DNA of 64,000 nucleotides from Kaistia sp. 32K (GTDB taxonomy: Bacteria; Pseudomonadota; Alphaproteobacteria; Rhizobiales; Kaistiaceae): positions 4,104,001 through 4,168,000 of the forward strand of contig NZ_AP024269.1 in the NCBI RefSeq assembly GCF_016629525.1, written 5' to 3'. Both the position numbers and the translations under genes were made by a program. Below are positions 18,814 to 27,767 of this stretch, in pieces. Under the pieces are notes generated by a model, which saw nothing but the letters and a program-made list of their open reading frames with translations, was not told the DNA's origin and made no database searches. The stretch's first letter is position 1. Each line of letters begins with the position of its first letter.

Positions 18814-19698
18814 CTAGGCTATGGCCGGTTGAAAGGCGGGCAGGCGGTAGGCCTCGACGGCGGAGCGGCCGAAAATCTGTGCCCTTTCGTCGTCGCTGAG
18901 ATCCTGCAGGCACGCCTCCAGCGCCTCGACGACGCGCGAATAGTCCGCCGCGACCAGGCAGACCGGCCAGTCCGTGCCGAACATGCAGCGGTCGACGCCG
19001 AAGATCTCGAGAACTTCGCGCACATAGGGCCTGAGATCGGCCGCCGTCCAGTTCCGCCAGTCGGCCTCGGTGACCATGCCGGACAGCTTGCACCAGACAT
19101 GGCCCCGCTCGCCGCGGAATCCGCGCATCAGCCGCGCCCATTCGTCGAAGCCGTGATTGCGGATCTCGGGCTTGGCGATGTGATCGAGCACGAAGCGCTG
19201 GTCGGGAAAGGCGCCTGCGGTCGCGACGCAGGCGGGAAGTTGCGGCAGGTTCGGCACGAGGTCGTAGACGAGCCCCGCCGCGCCGACGGCGGCGAGGCCG
19301 CGACGCACATCGCCGCGCAGCAGCCAGTTCGCGTCCGGCTCGGTCTGGATCAGGTGGCGGACGCCGACCAGCCAGCGCCCCTCCGGCGCCGCCTGCAGCG
19401 CGGCGAGCGTCGCCGCGACGTCCGGATCCGTGAGGTCGACCCATCCGACGACTCCGGCGACGAAATCCGTCGCCTCGGCGGTGCGGATGAAATCCCAGGT
19501 CTCGCCGAGATCGTTCCAGGTCTGGACCAGCACGGTGCCGTCGATGCGGTTCGCGGCAAGCGCGGGCCTCAGGTCGTCGGGCGAGAAGACGCGGTTGATC
19601 GGCGCAAAGGGGCCGCTCAACCAGCCATAGTCGCCGCCGCTTGCCGGATCCCAGAAATGCTGATGCGCGTCGATCCGCGGAGATGGAGATCGTGACAT
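18814..19698 (-). CDS. Amidohydrolase, L-fuconolactonase type (COG3618)
   Basis: 294 residues. The opening IDAHQHFWDP (metal-binding HxH, about residues 9-18) and the late FGTDWPVC (metal Asp) define the amidohydrolase_2 family that includes L-fucono-1,5-lactonase and 2-pyrone-4,6-dicarboxylate hydrolase. GGAGG precedes the ATG. It lies in one operon between two aldo/keto reductases, so hydrolysis of a sugar lactone to the aldonate is the likely step. Confidence 0.9.
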   Translation of the reverse strand: MSRSPSPRIDAHQHFWDPASGGDYGWLSGPFAPINRVFSPDDLRPALAANRIDGTVLVQTWNDLGETWDFIRTAEATDFVAGVVGWVDLTDPDVAATLAALQAAPEGRWLVGVRHLIQTEPDANWLLRGDVRRGLAAVGAAGLVYDLVPNLPQLPACVATAGAFPDQRFVLDHIAKPEIRNHGFDEWARLMRGFRGERGHVWCKLSGMVTEADWRNWTAADLRPYVREVLEIFGVDRCMFGTDWPVCLVAADYSRVVEALEACLQDLSDDERAQIFGRSAVEAYRLPAFQPAIA

Positions 19699-19707
19699 TC
19701 GCGCCTC

Positions 19708-20694
19708 CTACCAGCGCTGATGGACGAAGGGCTTGATGAGCGTGTCATAGACAGCGCTGATCTCAGCCATCGTCTCGTCGGAAAGGGCCGGCAGGTCGGC
19801 CGCCGCCGCATTGGAACGGGCCTGGGCCGGGTTGCGCGCGCCAGGAATGGCGACGGTCACGGCGTCGAACATCAGGATCCAGCGGAGCGCGAAGCGCGCC
19901 ATGACCGTATCGCCCGAGACCAGCGGCCGGATGCGCTCCACCGCCTCGAGACCGACCTCATAAGGCACGCCGGCGAAAGTCTCGCCGACGTCGAACGCCT
20001 CGCCATTGCGGTTGAACAGACGATGGTCGGTGGCCGCGAACTGCGTCTCCCGGCTGAACTTCCCCGACAGCAGCCCGCTCGCCAGCGGAACACGGGCGAT
20101 GATCGCGACGCCCTTCGCCTTCGCGCGTTCGAAGAACAGCTCGGAAGGGCGCTGGCGGAAAGCATTGAAGATGATCTGCACGCTGGCGACGCCGGGAAAC
20201 TCGATCGCCTTCAGCGCCTCCTCGACCCGCTCGACGCTGACGCCATAGTCGCGGATCCGCCCCTCCGCCTTCAGCCGGTCGAGGCTCTCGAACACCTGCG
20301 GCTGGTAGTAGAGATCGGTCGGTGGGCAATGCAGCTGGACGAGATCGAGAGTGTCCATCTCGAGATTGCGGCGGCTGCGATCCACATAGCTCGCGAGATT
20401 GTCATAGCTGTAGCCGGCGACGGTCTGCTCAGGCAGCCGGCGGCCAGCCTTGGTGGCGATGAAGGGCCGCGCGCCGCTCCGCGAGCCGATCGCCCTGGCG
20501 ATCAATTTTTCGGAATGACCGTCGCCATAGACGTCGGCCGTGTCGAGGAAGGTGACGCCTGCGTCGAGGGCTGCATGGAGAGCCTCCAGCGCCTCGTCGT
20601 CGTTCACCTCGCCCCAGGAGGCGCCGATTGCCCAGGCTCCGAAGCCGATCTCGCTCACCTCATGGCCCGTCCGGCCGAACTTCCGCGCTCTCAT
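19708..20694 (-). CDS. Aldo/keto reductase
   Basis: 328 residues. The AKR tetrad is visible: FLDTADVYG (Asp, Tyr), ATKAGRR (Lys), LVQLHCPP (His). The start at 20694 has GAGGAG 6 bases upstream; longer in-frame extensions would run through the divergent promoter. The AKR12/YajO-like sequence suggests a cytoplasmic NADP(H) reductase or dehydrogenase of sugars. It is first gene of a minus-strand operon with the lactonase and the fucose-dehydrogenase-like AKR, divergent from the ABC/larA operon. Confidence 0.87.
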   Translation of the reverse strand: MRARKFGRTGHEVSEIGFGAWAIGASWGEVNDDEALEALHAALDAGVTFLDTADVYGDGHSEKLIARAIGSRSGARPFIATKAGRRLPEQTVAGYSYDNLASYVDRSRRNLEMDTLDLVQLHCPPTDLYYQPQVFESLDRLKAEGRIRDYGVSVERVEEALKAIEFPGVASVQIIFNAFRQRPSELFFERAKAKGVAIIARVPLASGLLSGKFSRETQFAATDHRLFNRNGEAFDVGETFAGVPYEVGLEAVERIRPLVSGDTVMARFALRWILMFDAVTVAIPGARNPAQARSNAAAADLPALSDETMAEISAVYDTLIKPFVHQRW

Positions 20695-20755
20695 TCGTCG
20701 TCTCCTCTTGGTCCGCGGCCTCGTCGTAAGGGCCGCCGGGGGCGATCGCCATCGC

Positions 20756-20784
20756 TTGACATCGCCGATCCATGCCATTATCAG
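20756..20784 (+). promoter_or_regulatory. Candidate sigma-70 promoter for the ABC/larA operon
   Basis: TTGACA at 20756-20761, a 17-base spacer, then TATCAG at 20779-20784. The -35 is perfect and the -10 matches at 4 of 6. A GntR-type palindrome begins 6 bases downstream, a good repressor position. It is a prediction from sequence. Confidence 0.45.
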
Positions 20785-20790
20785 GAAACA

Positions 20791-20807
20791 GGGTTGTACG
20801 ACAACCC
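20791..20807. promoter_or_regulatory. FCD-GntR operator candidate
   Basis: GGGTTGT and ACAACCC arms flank a 3-base centre. The core TTGT-N3-ACAA fits the TNGT-N3-ACNA pattern known for FadR/FCD-type GntR regulators. It lies just downstream of the predicted promoter of the ABC/larA operon, and an FCD-type GntR gene lies at 26806-27552, the obvious candidate binder. Confidence 0.6.
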
Positions 20808-20843
20808 GGTAAGTTTGCAAATTTGTTCTGGGAGGATCAAACC

Positions 20844-22052
20844 TTGCGCTCGCTGCTGTTAACAGGCGCGTCCGTCGCGCTATGCCTTGCCGCATCCGCC
20901 TATTCGGCGGCGGCCGAGGACACGATCAAGATCGGTGTCGTGGCGGCCGAATCCGGCTCATTCGTATCGGCCGGCCATACCCTGCCCGCGGGCGTCAGCC
21001 TCGCGGTCAAGGAAATCAACGACGCCGGCGGCGTGAAGGTCGGCGACAAAACCTACAAGATCGAGTTACTGAAGCGGGACGACCGCACCGATGTCTCGAC
21101 CGCGATCGCGGCGACCCAGGAGCTGGTGCGCGACGACAAGGTCGCCGCGATCTTCGGCTCGGAATCGCACGACTTCACCTTGGCGATGGCCAAGATCACC
21201 CAGCCTGCCAAGGTGATCCACTTCGCCGGCAACAGCACGCTCGCCAAGGTGCTCAACCCGACTTCCGTCGCGCCCGGTGGCGAGAACCACTATCTCTTCC
21301 AGTCCGAACCGCAGGAATTCCAGCGCTCGGGCTCGACGGCGCGCGGCGTGCTCGGCCTGCTGGAGCCGCTGGTCGGCCATCCGCTCAAGAAGTCCGTCGT
21401 CATCGTCGGCAATGATGCGACCGGCCAGTTCCTGACCTCCTATTATGTCAAGGCGCTGAAGGCCGAGGGCCAGGAAGTGCCCGAGGTCATCTCCTATCCG
21501 CCGGATACCACCGACTTCTCGCCCTTCCTGACCCGCGCCAAGAGCCTCAATCCCGATGTCGTCCACTTCTGGTACAATGGCGACTCGACGCTGACGGCCC
21601 TGCCGCAGGCGCTTGAGCTCGGCGTCGCGCCCAGCTACTTCCTGTTCGGCGTCGATCCGGGCATCTGGAAGGAGCGTGGCCTTACGGCCGATGTCCCGGT
21701 GGCGATGAGCTGCGTGCCGATCTGCTGGGGCGAATCCTCCAACGCCAACGCGAAGACCTACTTCGCCAACTACTTCGCGGCCGGCGCCCCGAAGGGCGTG
21801 ACCTCCTCGGTCTCGCTGCTCTACTACGACTATGTCCACTTCCTGGCTGAAGCCTGGGAGAAGGCCGGCACGCTCGATCCCGACGCGACGGTCGCCGCGA
21901 TCGAGAGCCTGCATCACAAGGGCGTCGTCTCGGACAACCTGTCCTTCAACACCTCCCACCAGGTCACGCATGCGACGGAAGTCTGCGCCGCGGCGCCGGG
22001 CGGTGCCATCACCTGCGCCATGCAGCAGCCTCCGGCCGAAGAGCCGAAATAA
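20844..22052 (+). CDS. Branched-chain-type ABC transporter substrate-binding protein
   Basis: 402 residues. The TTG at 20844 is chosen: GGAGG lies 8 bases upstream and the product then begins with a Sec signal (hydrophobic core to SAYSAAA, cleavage about residue 23). The mature part opens DTIKIGVVAAESGSF and has the Peripla_BP_6 (LivJ-like) pattern, with an internal GNDATGQFL. LivJ-like proteins also bind aromatic acids, hydroxy acids and amides, so the Liv label does not fix the ligand. It is first gene of the operon that ends in larA. Confidence 0.9.
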   Translation: MRSLLLTGASVALCLAASAYSAAAEDTIKIGVVAAESGSFVSAGHTLPAGVSLAVKEINDAGGVKVGDKTYKIELLKRDDRTDVSTAIAATQELVRDDKVAAIFGSESHDFTLAMAKITQPAKVIHFAGNSTLAKVLNPTSVAPGGENHYLFQSEPQEFQRSGSTARGVLGLLEPLVGHPLKKSVVIVGNDATGQFLTSYYVKALKAEGQEVPEVISYPPDTTDFSPFLTRAKSLNPDVVHFWYNGDSTLTALPQALELGVAPSYFLFGVDPGIWKERGLTADVPVAMSCVPICWGESSNANAKTYFANYFAAGAPKGVTSSVSLLYYDYVHFLAEAWEKAGTLDPDATVAAIESLHHKGVVSDNLSFNTSHQVTHATEVCAAAPGGAITCAMQQPPAEEPK

Positions 22053-22065
22053 GCGCTGGCTGTGG

Positions 22066-22104
22066 GGTCGCCGGGCGGCGCCCTCCCCCCGCTGCCCGGC
22101 GACC
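22066..22104 (+). promoter_or_regulatory. Strong intercistronic stem-loop after the binding-protein gene
   Basis: GGTCGCCGGGC and GCCCGGCGACC form a perfect 11-bp stem with a 17-base loop between the binding-protein stop and the first permease start. There is no T-tract. It likely stabilises the upstream message or attenuates expression of the membrane genes. Confidence 0.55.
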
Positions 22105-22136
22105 GCGGCCGTTCCCTTAAACGGACGGAGACCGAC

Positions 22137-23012
22137 GTGGACACTGCAATCCTTATTCAGCAGGTGCTGAACGGCCTTTCGATCGCGAGCGTGATCACCC
22201 TGATCGCCGTTGGCGTGACGCTCATCTTCGGCTTGACCGGCATCATCAACTTCGCCCACGGCGAGTTCCTGATGATCGGCAGCTTCGCAACCTGGATCGT
22301 CGTCCAGGCCGGGTTCGGCTTCGTCCCGGCCCTGGTGATCGCGGTGCTCGCCGTCGCCGCGATGGGCTTCGCGCTGGAGCGCGGCCTGTTCCGCTTCACC
22401 CTGACGCGGCCGACCAACGGCTTCATCGTTTCTCTCGGGCTGATCGTCGTGCTGCAGCACGTCGTCATCTTCTTCTACGGCCCCAACCAGAAGAGCATCC
22501 CGCGGCCGCTGAGCGCGGTCTGGGATGTCGGCGGCGTGCGCATCGCCTCGGTGCGCGTCATGGTCATCCTGGTGACGATTGCCGTCGTCGCCGCAACCTT
22601 CGTGATGATCACCCGCAGCCGCTACGGCCGCGCGCTCCGCGCCGCCGTCGAAGATCGCGACACGGCCGCGCTGATGGGAATTCCCGTCCGGCGATACATC
22701 ACCGGCGTGTTCGTTCTCGGCAGCGCGCTTGCGGGCCTCGGCGGGGCGCTGCTGATCGCGCTCTTCCCCGTCACGCCCTTCACCGGCGGCACGATGGTCA
22801 TGAAAGGCTTCGCCGTCGCCCTGATGGGCGGCCTCGGCAACCTGACAGGCGCCGTCGTCGCCGGCCTCATCCTCGGCATCGTCGAGGGCTTCAGCGCCGG
22901 CTACGGGTTCTCCGAATGGACCGACGCCTATTCGTTCGGCCTCATGATCCTTGTCCTGCTCGTCCGGCCAAACGGCCTCTTCGGCGGCACCAGCGGCCCG
23001 AAGATGGCCTGA
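22137..23012 (+). CDS. Branched-chain-type ABC permease (LivH-like)
   Basis: 291 residues, about 8 membrane segments. The GTG at 22137 has GGAG 7 bases upstream; an earlier in-frame ATG at 22062 lies inside the intercistronic stem and lacks a site. GLTGIINFAHGEFLMIG after the second segment and the late LMGGLGNLTGAVVAG are LivH landmarks. It pairs with the LivM-like protein from the next gene in the inner membrane. Confidence 0.93.
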   Translation: MDTAILIQQVLNGLSIASVITLIAVGVTLIFGLTGIINFAHGEFLMIGSFATWIVVQAGFGFVPALVIAVLAVAAMGFALERGLFRFTLTRPTNGFIVSLGLIVVLQHVVIFFYGPNQKSIPRPLSAVWDVGGVRIASVRVMVILVTIAVVAATFVMITRSRYGRALRAAVEDRDTAALMGIPVRRYITGVFVLGSALAGLGGALLIALFPVTPFTGGTMVMKGFAVALMGGLGNLTGAVVAGLILGIVEGFSAGYGFSEWTDAYSFGLMILVLLVRPNGLFGGTSGPKMA

Positions 23013-23033
23013 GCTGAAGCGAAAGCACCGACC

Positions 23034-24053
23034 ATGAAAAACAATTCCTCGCCTCTCCTTTCGCTCTTGCCAGTCCTGCTCGTGATCGGGCTGCTGGCGC
23101 TCCTCCCGGCTCTCGGACTGACGAACCGCACGCTGTCGCTCGCCATCTCGGCCGGGATCAACATCGTCGCGCTCTATGGTCTCGCGGTGCTGTTCGGGCA
23201 GACCGGCATCCTGTCGATGGGCCATGCCGCGCTGGTCGGGATCGGCGCCTATGTGGCGGCGATCCTGGCCCGCGACGCCGGCATCGGCTTCTGGGTCGCG
23301 CTGCCGCTCGGCAGCGTCCTCGCAGCAGTGGCGGCCGCTGTCGTCGGCATCCCGTCGCTGCGTGTCAGCGGGCACCACTTCGTGATCATGACCTTCGCCT
23401 TCGGCCAGCTGCTCAGCATCGTCCTCACCAATGGCGGCGACTTCACGGGCGCCGCGACCGGGCTCGACCTGCAGCTGCCGGTCACGCTGTTCGGCCATCG
23501 CGTCGACGATCTCCTGCCCTATTACCTCATCGTCGTCGCCTTCGTGGCGGTGAGCGCGGTCGCGAGCTGGGCGATCATCCATTCCTCCTATGGCCGGACG
23601 CTGCGCGCCATCCGCGAAAACGAGAAGCTCGCGGCCTCGCTCGGCATCAATGTCGGACGCCACAAGATCGGCGCCTTCATGGTCAGCGGCCTGTTCGCCG
23701 GGGTGTCGGGCGTTCTGCTCGCCTATTTCTACCGGCATATCTCGCCGGGGCAGTTCGCGGCCTTCCCGAGCATCTATCTGGCGCTGATGGTGATGATCGG
23801 CGGCGCTCGCCTGCTGCTTGGCCCGCTCGCCGGCGGCATCCTCGTCTCCTTCCTGCCGGAGATGCTCAATCTCGATCCGGTCGAGTCGCGCATCGTCTAT
23901 GGCGTGTGCCTGATCGCGGTGATCCTGCTCTTGCCGAACGGCCTCATCGCCGGGGTGCTGCAGGGCCTTCAGACCGTCTCCAGGAAGCTTTCGGGCGTGC
24001 CGGCCGGACGCGCCTCCACCGAGGCCCGCAACCCGTCGAGGGCTGGACAATGA
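23034..24053 (+). CDS. Branched-chain-type ABC permease (LivM-like)
   Basis: 339 residues with about 9 membrane segments. LFGQTGILSMGHAALVGIGAY and the cytoplasmic loop SSYGRTLRAIRENEKLAASLG are LivM signatures. Its TGA overlaps the ATG of the ATPase gene by 4 bases, so translation is coupled. It forms the channel with the LivH-like partner. Confidence 0.93.
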   Translation: MKNNSSPLLSLLPVLLVIGLLALLPALGLTNRTLSLAISAGINIVALYGLAVLFGQTGILSMGHAALVGIGAYVAAILARDAGIGFWVALPLGSVLAAVAAAVVGIPSLRVSGHHFVIMTFAFGQLLSIVLTNGGDFTGAATGLDLQLPVTLFGHRVDDLLPYYLIVVAFVAVSAVASWAIIHSSYGRTLRAIRENEKLAASLGINVGRHKIGAFMVSGLFAGVSGVLLAYFYRHISPGQFAAFPSIYLALMVMIGGARLLLGPLAGGILVSFLPEMLNLDPVESRIVYGVCLIAVILLLPNGLIAGVLQGLQTVSRKLSGVPAGRASTEARNPSRAGQ

Positions 24054-24772
24054 CCGCCATTCTGGAGATTAAGGGCCTCAGGAAGCAGTTTGGCGGCGTC
24101 ACGGCGCTGTCCGGTGTCGATCTTTCGATCGAGGAGGGCGAGATCCTCGGCGTTGTCGGTCCGAACGGCTCCGGCAAGACCACGCTCTTCAACCTCGTCA
24201 CCGGCGTCTACAAGCCGACCGCCGGCACCGTGCTCTGGCGGGGCCGCGACATCACCGGCGTCACCGCGCATGAGGTGTCGACGGCCGGTATCGCCCACAC
24301 CTTCCAGCAGGCGATGGCCTTCGCCGGCCTGCCGGTCATCGAGAACGTCCGCATCGCGTGCGAACATGCGCGCAAGTCGTCGCAGCCCTATCCCTGGACC
24401 ACGCCGGAAGCGCTGCTCGAATTCGTCGGCCTTTCGGCCCTCGCGTCCGAACGGGCCGGCATCCTGCCCTTTGGCAGCCTGCGCCTGCTGGGCATCGCGC
24501 TCGCCCTGGCGACGCGGCCCTCGCTGATCCTGCTCGACGAGCCGGCCGCCGGCCTGAACGACCGGGAGACGCAGACGCTGGTCGGCCTGGTGAAGCAGTT
24601 CCCAGAGCATGGCATCAGCGTCTGCGTCATCGACCACGACATGAAGCTGATGCGGATGCTGTGCCGTCGCCTGGTCGTGCTCGACTTCGGCTCCAAGATC
24701 GCCGACGGCCCGATCGACGCGGTGCTGAACGACCCGAAAGTGCTCGAAGTCTATCTCGGAGGCGTGCTGTGA
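24050..24772 (+). CDS. Branched-chain-type ABC ATPase (LivG-like)
   Basis: 240 residues. Walker A GPNGSGKTT (about residues 35-43), Walker B LILLDEPAAGL and the switch His in CVIDHDM are intact. The signature is LPFGSLRLLGIA instead of LSGGQ; variation here is common in LivG. The C-terminal extension expected for LivG is short. Start and stop overlap the neighbours (ATGA, GTGA). Confidence 0.92.
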   Translation: MTAILEIKGLRKQFGGVTALSGVDLSIEEGEILGVVGPNGSGKTTLFNLVTGVYKPTAGTVLWRGRDITGVTAHEVSTAGIAHTFQQAMAFAGLPVIENVRIACEHARKSSQPYPWTTPEALLEFVGLSALASERAGILPFGSLRLLGIALALATRPSLILLDEPAAGLNDRETQTLVGLVKQFPEHGISVCVIDHDMKLMRMLCRRLVVLDFGSKIADGPIDAVLNDPKVLEVYLGGVL

Positions 24773-25500
24773 CGCTACTCTCGGTCACCGACATCAGTAC
24801 AGGCTACGGCCCGTCCATCGTCAACCGCAACGTTTCGCTGACGCTCGACGCCCGCGAGGTCATCACCATCCTCGGCCCGAACGGCGCCGGCAAGTCGACG
24901 CTGCTGCGCACCATCGTCGGCCTGGTCAAGCCGCGCGGCGGCAGCGTCATCGTCGACGGCGAGAACCTGACCGGGAAGGCGCCCGACGTGCTCGCCAAGC
25001 GCGGCGTCGTCCTCGTGCCTGAGGGTCGACGCATCTTCGCAGACATGACGGTTGAAGAGAATCTCCGACTCGGCGCCTATGCGCGCCGCGACACGGAGAC
25101 GATCGAGCAGGACGTGCTGACGATGGAAGCATTCTTCCCGATCCTCGCCGTCAAGCGCCAGCAGAAGGGCGGCTCGCTGAGCGGCGGGCAGCAGCAGATG
25201 CTGGCGATCGCGCGCGGTCTGATGGCGCGCCCCCGCATCCTGCTGCTCGACGAGCCGTCGCTCGGCCTGTCGCCGCTGCTGGTGAAGGAGATCCAGGCGA
25301 TCATCCTCGATATCGGCGCGCGCTTCGGCGCGGCCGTGCTGCTCGTCGAGCAGAATGCCGGCCTGGCCTTGTCCGTCGCCACGCGCGGCTATCTGATGCA
25401 GAATGGCCGGATCGTGACCTCAGGGCCGATCTCGGAGCTCAAGGACATGACGCTGATGCGCGAGCTCTATCTCGGCGGAATGGCGGAACAGGCGTCATGA
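24769..25500 (+). CDS. Branched-chain-type ABC ATPase (LivF-like)
   Basis: 243 residues. Walker A GPNGAGKST, signature LSGGQQQMLAIAR, Walker B ILLLDEPSLGLSP and the C-terminal ELYLGG are standard for LivF. The GTG start at 24769 overlaps the LivG stop (GTGA); longer upstream extension lies inside livG and is not real. Its stop overlaps the ATG of larA, tying the transporter to the racemase gene by translational coupling. Confidence 0.93.
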   Translation: MTLLSVTDISTGYGPSIVNRNVSLTLDAREVITILGPNGAGKSTLLRTIVGLVKPRGGSVIVDGENLTGKAPDVLAKRGVVLVPEGRRIFADMTVEENLRLGAYARRDTETIEQDVLTMEAFFPILAVKRQQKGGSLSGGQQQMLAIARGLMARPRILLLDEPSLGLSPLLVKEIQAIILDIGARFGAAVLLVEQNAGLALSVATRGYLMQNGRIVTSGPISELKDMTLMRELYLGGMAEQAS

Positions 25501-26789
25501 ACGACGGCTCCATCGCGATATCCTACGGGCGCGGACATCTTTCCGTGAGGCTGCCGCCCGATGCGGTGGCAACTTTGGTGCGCAAGGGGCAGCTGCCGAA
25601 GCTCGCCGACCCCGCGGCGGCGCTGGAGGCGGCATTCGCGGCGCCGGTGGCAGCACCGCCGCTCGCCGAGCTTGCCGCCGGACGGCGGAGCGCCTGCATC
25701 CTCATCTGCGACATCACGCGGCCCGTGCCCAACCGCCTGTTCCTGCGACCGATGGTCGAGACCATGGTCGCGGCCGGCATTCCGCTCGAGGCGATTACCG
25801 TGCTCGTGGCGACGGGGCTGCACCGGCCGAACCTCGGCGACGAGCTTGCAGAGCTGGTCGGCGATCCCTGGGTGCTCGCGCATGTGCGCATCGTCAATCA
25901 CGACGCCCGCGACGACGACGCCCATGTCAATTTCGGCCATACGGCGACGCGCAACACGCCGGTCAGGATCGACCGGCTGTTCGCCGAGGCGGATCTCAGG
26001 ATCGCCACCGGACTGGTCGAGCCTCATTTCATGGCGGGATGGTCGGGTGGCCGCAAGGTGATCGCGCCGGGCGTCGCCCATCACGAGACGATCAGGACCT
26101 TCCATTCCGCCCGCTTCATGGAGGATCCGCTCGCCGTCCAGTGCAACCTTCTCGGCAACCCGCTGCATGAGGAGCAGCTCGAGATCGTGCGCATGCTGGG
26201 CGAGGTCTATGCCCTGAACACCGTGCTCGACGAGGAGCGCGATCTCGTCTGCATCACTTTCGGCGAGATCATCGCGAGCCATCAGGCAGCGGTCGATTTC
26301 GTCGAGGCGGCGACGACCATCCCGTTCGACCGGAAATTCTCGACCGTCGTGACATCGTCGGCCGGCTATCCGCTCGACAAGACCTACTACCAGACCATCA
26401 AGGGCATGGTGACGCCGCTCGACATTCTGAAGCCCGGCGGCACGCTAATCATCGCCTCGGAATGCTCGGAGGGCTTCGGCTCGCCCGAGTTCCGCGCGGC
26501 CCAGGCACGGCTGGTCGAGCTTGGCCCCGAGCGCTTTCTCGCTACGCTCACCGCCAAGTCGCTCGCCGAGATCGACGAATGGCAGACCGAGATGCAGCTG
26601 AAGCCGATGCGGCTCGGCAAGGTCGCCCTCTATTCGACAGGTCTTGCCGGCTACGACCGCCGGCTGACCGGCGTCGCCATGGTCGATGACATCGAAACGG
26701 CAATCGCCGAGAGCATTGCACTGTCGGGGGATAGCGAGATCGCGATCATCCCGGAGGGGCCTTATGTCGTTCCCCGCTTTGCTCCCTGA
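25497..26789 (+). CDS. LarA-family nickel-pincer-dependent racemase/epimerase, substrate unknown
   Basis: 430 residues, full length for LarA. Residues aligning with Lactobacillus plantarum LarA are all present: Arg75 in DITRPVP, His109 in GLHRP, His177 in EPHF, Lys187 in GWSGGRK (the covalent cofactor-anchoring lysine) and His203. The enzyme would interconvert C2 epimers of a 2-hydroxy acid by hydride transfer on the nickel-pincer nucleotide (NPN). Many LarA homologues act on substrates other than lactate. Coupling to a LivJ-type uptake system and the larCEB genes 1 kb downstream suggests the imported ligand is the hydroxy acid. The gene starts inside the LivF stop (ATGA). Confidence 0.92.
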   Translation: MNDGSIAISYGRGHLSVRLPPDAVATLVRKGQLPKLADPAAALEAAFAAPVAAPPLAELAAGRRSACILICDITRPVPNRLFLRPMVETMVAAGIPLEAITVLVATGLHRPNLGDELAELVGDPWVLAHVRIVNHDARDDDAHVNFGHTATRNTPVRIDRLFAEADLRIATGLVEPHFMAGWSGGRKVIAPGVAHHETIRTFHSARFMEDPLAVQCNLLGNPLHEEQLEIVRMLGEVYALNTVLDEERDLVCITFGEIIASHQAAVDFVEAATTIPFDRKFSTVVTSSAGYPLDKTYYQTIKGMVTPLDILKPGGTLIIASECSEGFGSPEFRAAQARLVELGPERFLATLTAKSLAEIDEWQTEMQLKPMRLGKVALYSTGLAGYDRRLTGVAMVDDIETAIAESIALSGDSEIAIIPEGPYVVPRFAP

Positions 26790-26805
26790 CGCGCCGCGCG
26801 GCGGC

Positions 26806-27552
26806 TCAGGGCGTCGACAGCTGCTCGCGCATTTCCTCGAAGCGGGCCGCGCTCCTCGCGAGATGCGCCCGGATCGCCCGGCGCGCCGCCGTTTCGTTGC
26901 CGTCGCGGATGGCCGCGAAGATGGCATGATGCTCGCGACGCATCCGCGCCGCATGGCGCTTGCGCTCCGTAGCCGTCATGCGGTCGAGCCGCGCCCACTG
27001 CCGTGGAACCATGCTGCTGCCGAACGTATCAAACAGCCGGCTGTAATAGGGGTTGTGGGTCGCGACCAGAATGGAGCGGTGGAAGGCGTAATCCTCCTGC
27101 GCGCCGTAGCCACCCTCGTCGATCGCCCGATCCAGCGCATCGAGGCTGCCCTGGATGGTCTCGATATCCTCCGGCGTGCGGCGCATGGCAGCGAGGCTCG
27201 CCGCCTCGCACTCAATCCCCATCCGGAGCTCGAGCACCCGTTGGATCTCGTCGATCGATTCGAGCTGGTCCGGCGGGATGGTGAAACTGCGCGGCGTCGG
27301 ATGGGTGGAAACAAAGGCGCCGAGGCCCTGGCGCGTGGCGATGAGCCCCTTGGCGCGCAGCGTCGCCAGCGCCTCGCGAACGATGGTGCGGCTCACGCCC
27401 GTCGCCTGCACGATCGCCTGTTCGGTCGGCAGACGCTGGCCCGGCTTCAGGACGCCGGCTTCGATCTGGGCGATCAGCGTGTCGGCGAGTTCGCTCCGCA
27501 GATTGGGAACCTGCCGGATGGCGCCGAAAACGACGTCGTCCTTATTCGTCAT
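26806..27552 (-). CDS. GntR family regulator, FCD (FadR) subfamily
   Basis: 248 residues. The N-terminal wHTH has LPTEQAIVQATGVSRTIVREAL (about residues 41-62); the C-terminal all-helical FCD domain has the metal-type pattern Asp/His...His...His, seen as EDYAFHRSI and EHHAIFAAI. It lies between larA and larC on the opposite strand and is the natural candidate for the TTGT-N3-ACAA site before the ABC/larA operon. The ligand is likely the imported hydroxy acid or a product. Confidence 0.9.
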   Translation of the reverse strand: MTNKDDVVFGAIRQVPNLRSELADTLIAQIEAGVLKPGQRLPTEQAIVQATGVSRTIVREALATLRAKGLIATRQGLGAFVSTHPTPRSFTIPPDQLESIDEIQRVLELRMGIECEAASLAAMRRTPEDIETIQGSLDALDRAIDEGGYGAQEDYAFHRSILVATHNPYYSRLFDTFGSSMVPRQWARLDRMTATERKRHAARMRREHHAIFAAIRDGNETAARRAIRAHLARSAARFEEMREQLSTP

Positions 27553-27716
27553 CTCGATCCGGGTTCCCTGGACAGGCAGTCATTGACGGGCATCAAATGT
27601 TGCTAGCCCAAGCCCGGGCGAAAAGCAAAATCGACTGGCGCATGGGATCGCGCCGAAGCACCGAAGGACGTCAAGACATGTGGGAACGATCAGGCCTGCT
27701 CGACGGCGGCGCCATG

Positions 27717-27748
27717 GGTTCCGGAATCGGAACCGCCGAAGCGGCGGA
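27717..27748 (+). other. Two adjacent short stem-loops upstream of larC
   Basis: GGTTCCG/CGGAACC with a 4-base loop (27717-27734) is followed by CCGC/GCGG around CGAA (27735-27746). Both lie about 20-50 bases before the larC ATG. Their role is unknown; leader-mRNA structure or a regulator site are both possible. Confidence 0.3.
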
Positions 27749-27767
27749 CTGACATCAGGTGGAGTCC

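Noticed and set aside
17794..19695. 633-codon plus-strand frame
   Set aside because: Antisense to the aldo/keto reductase and lactonase genes, which have intact catalytic motifs.
21066..24050. A very long open frame (994 codons) on the minus strand
   Set aside because: It is antisense to well-defined ABC transporter genes and is low-complexity Asp/Arg/Glu/His; it is a by-product of GC-rich codon use.
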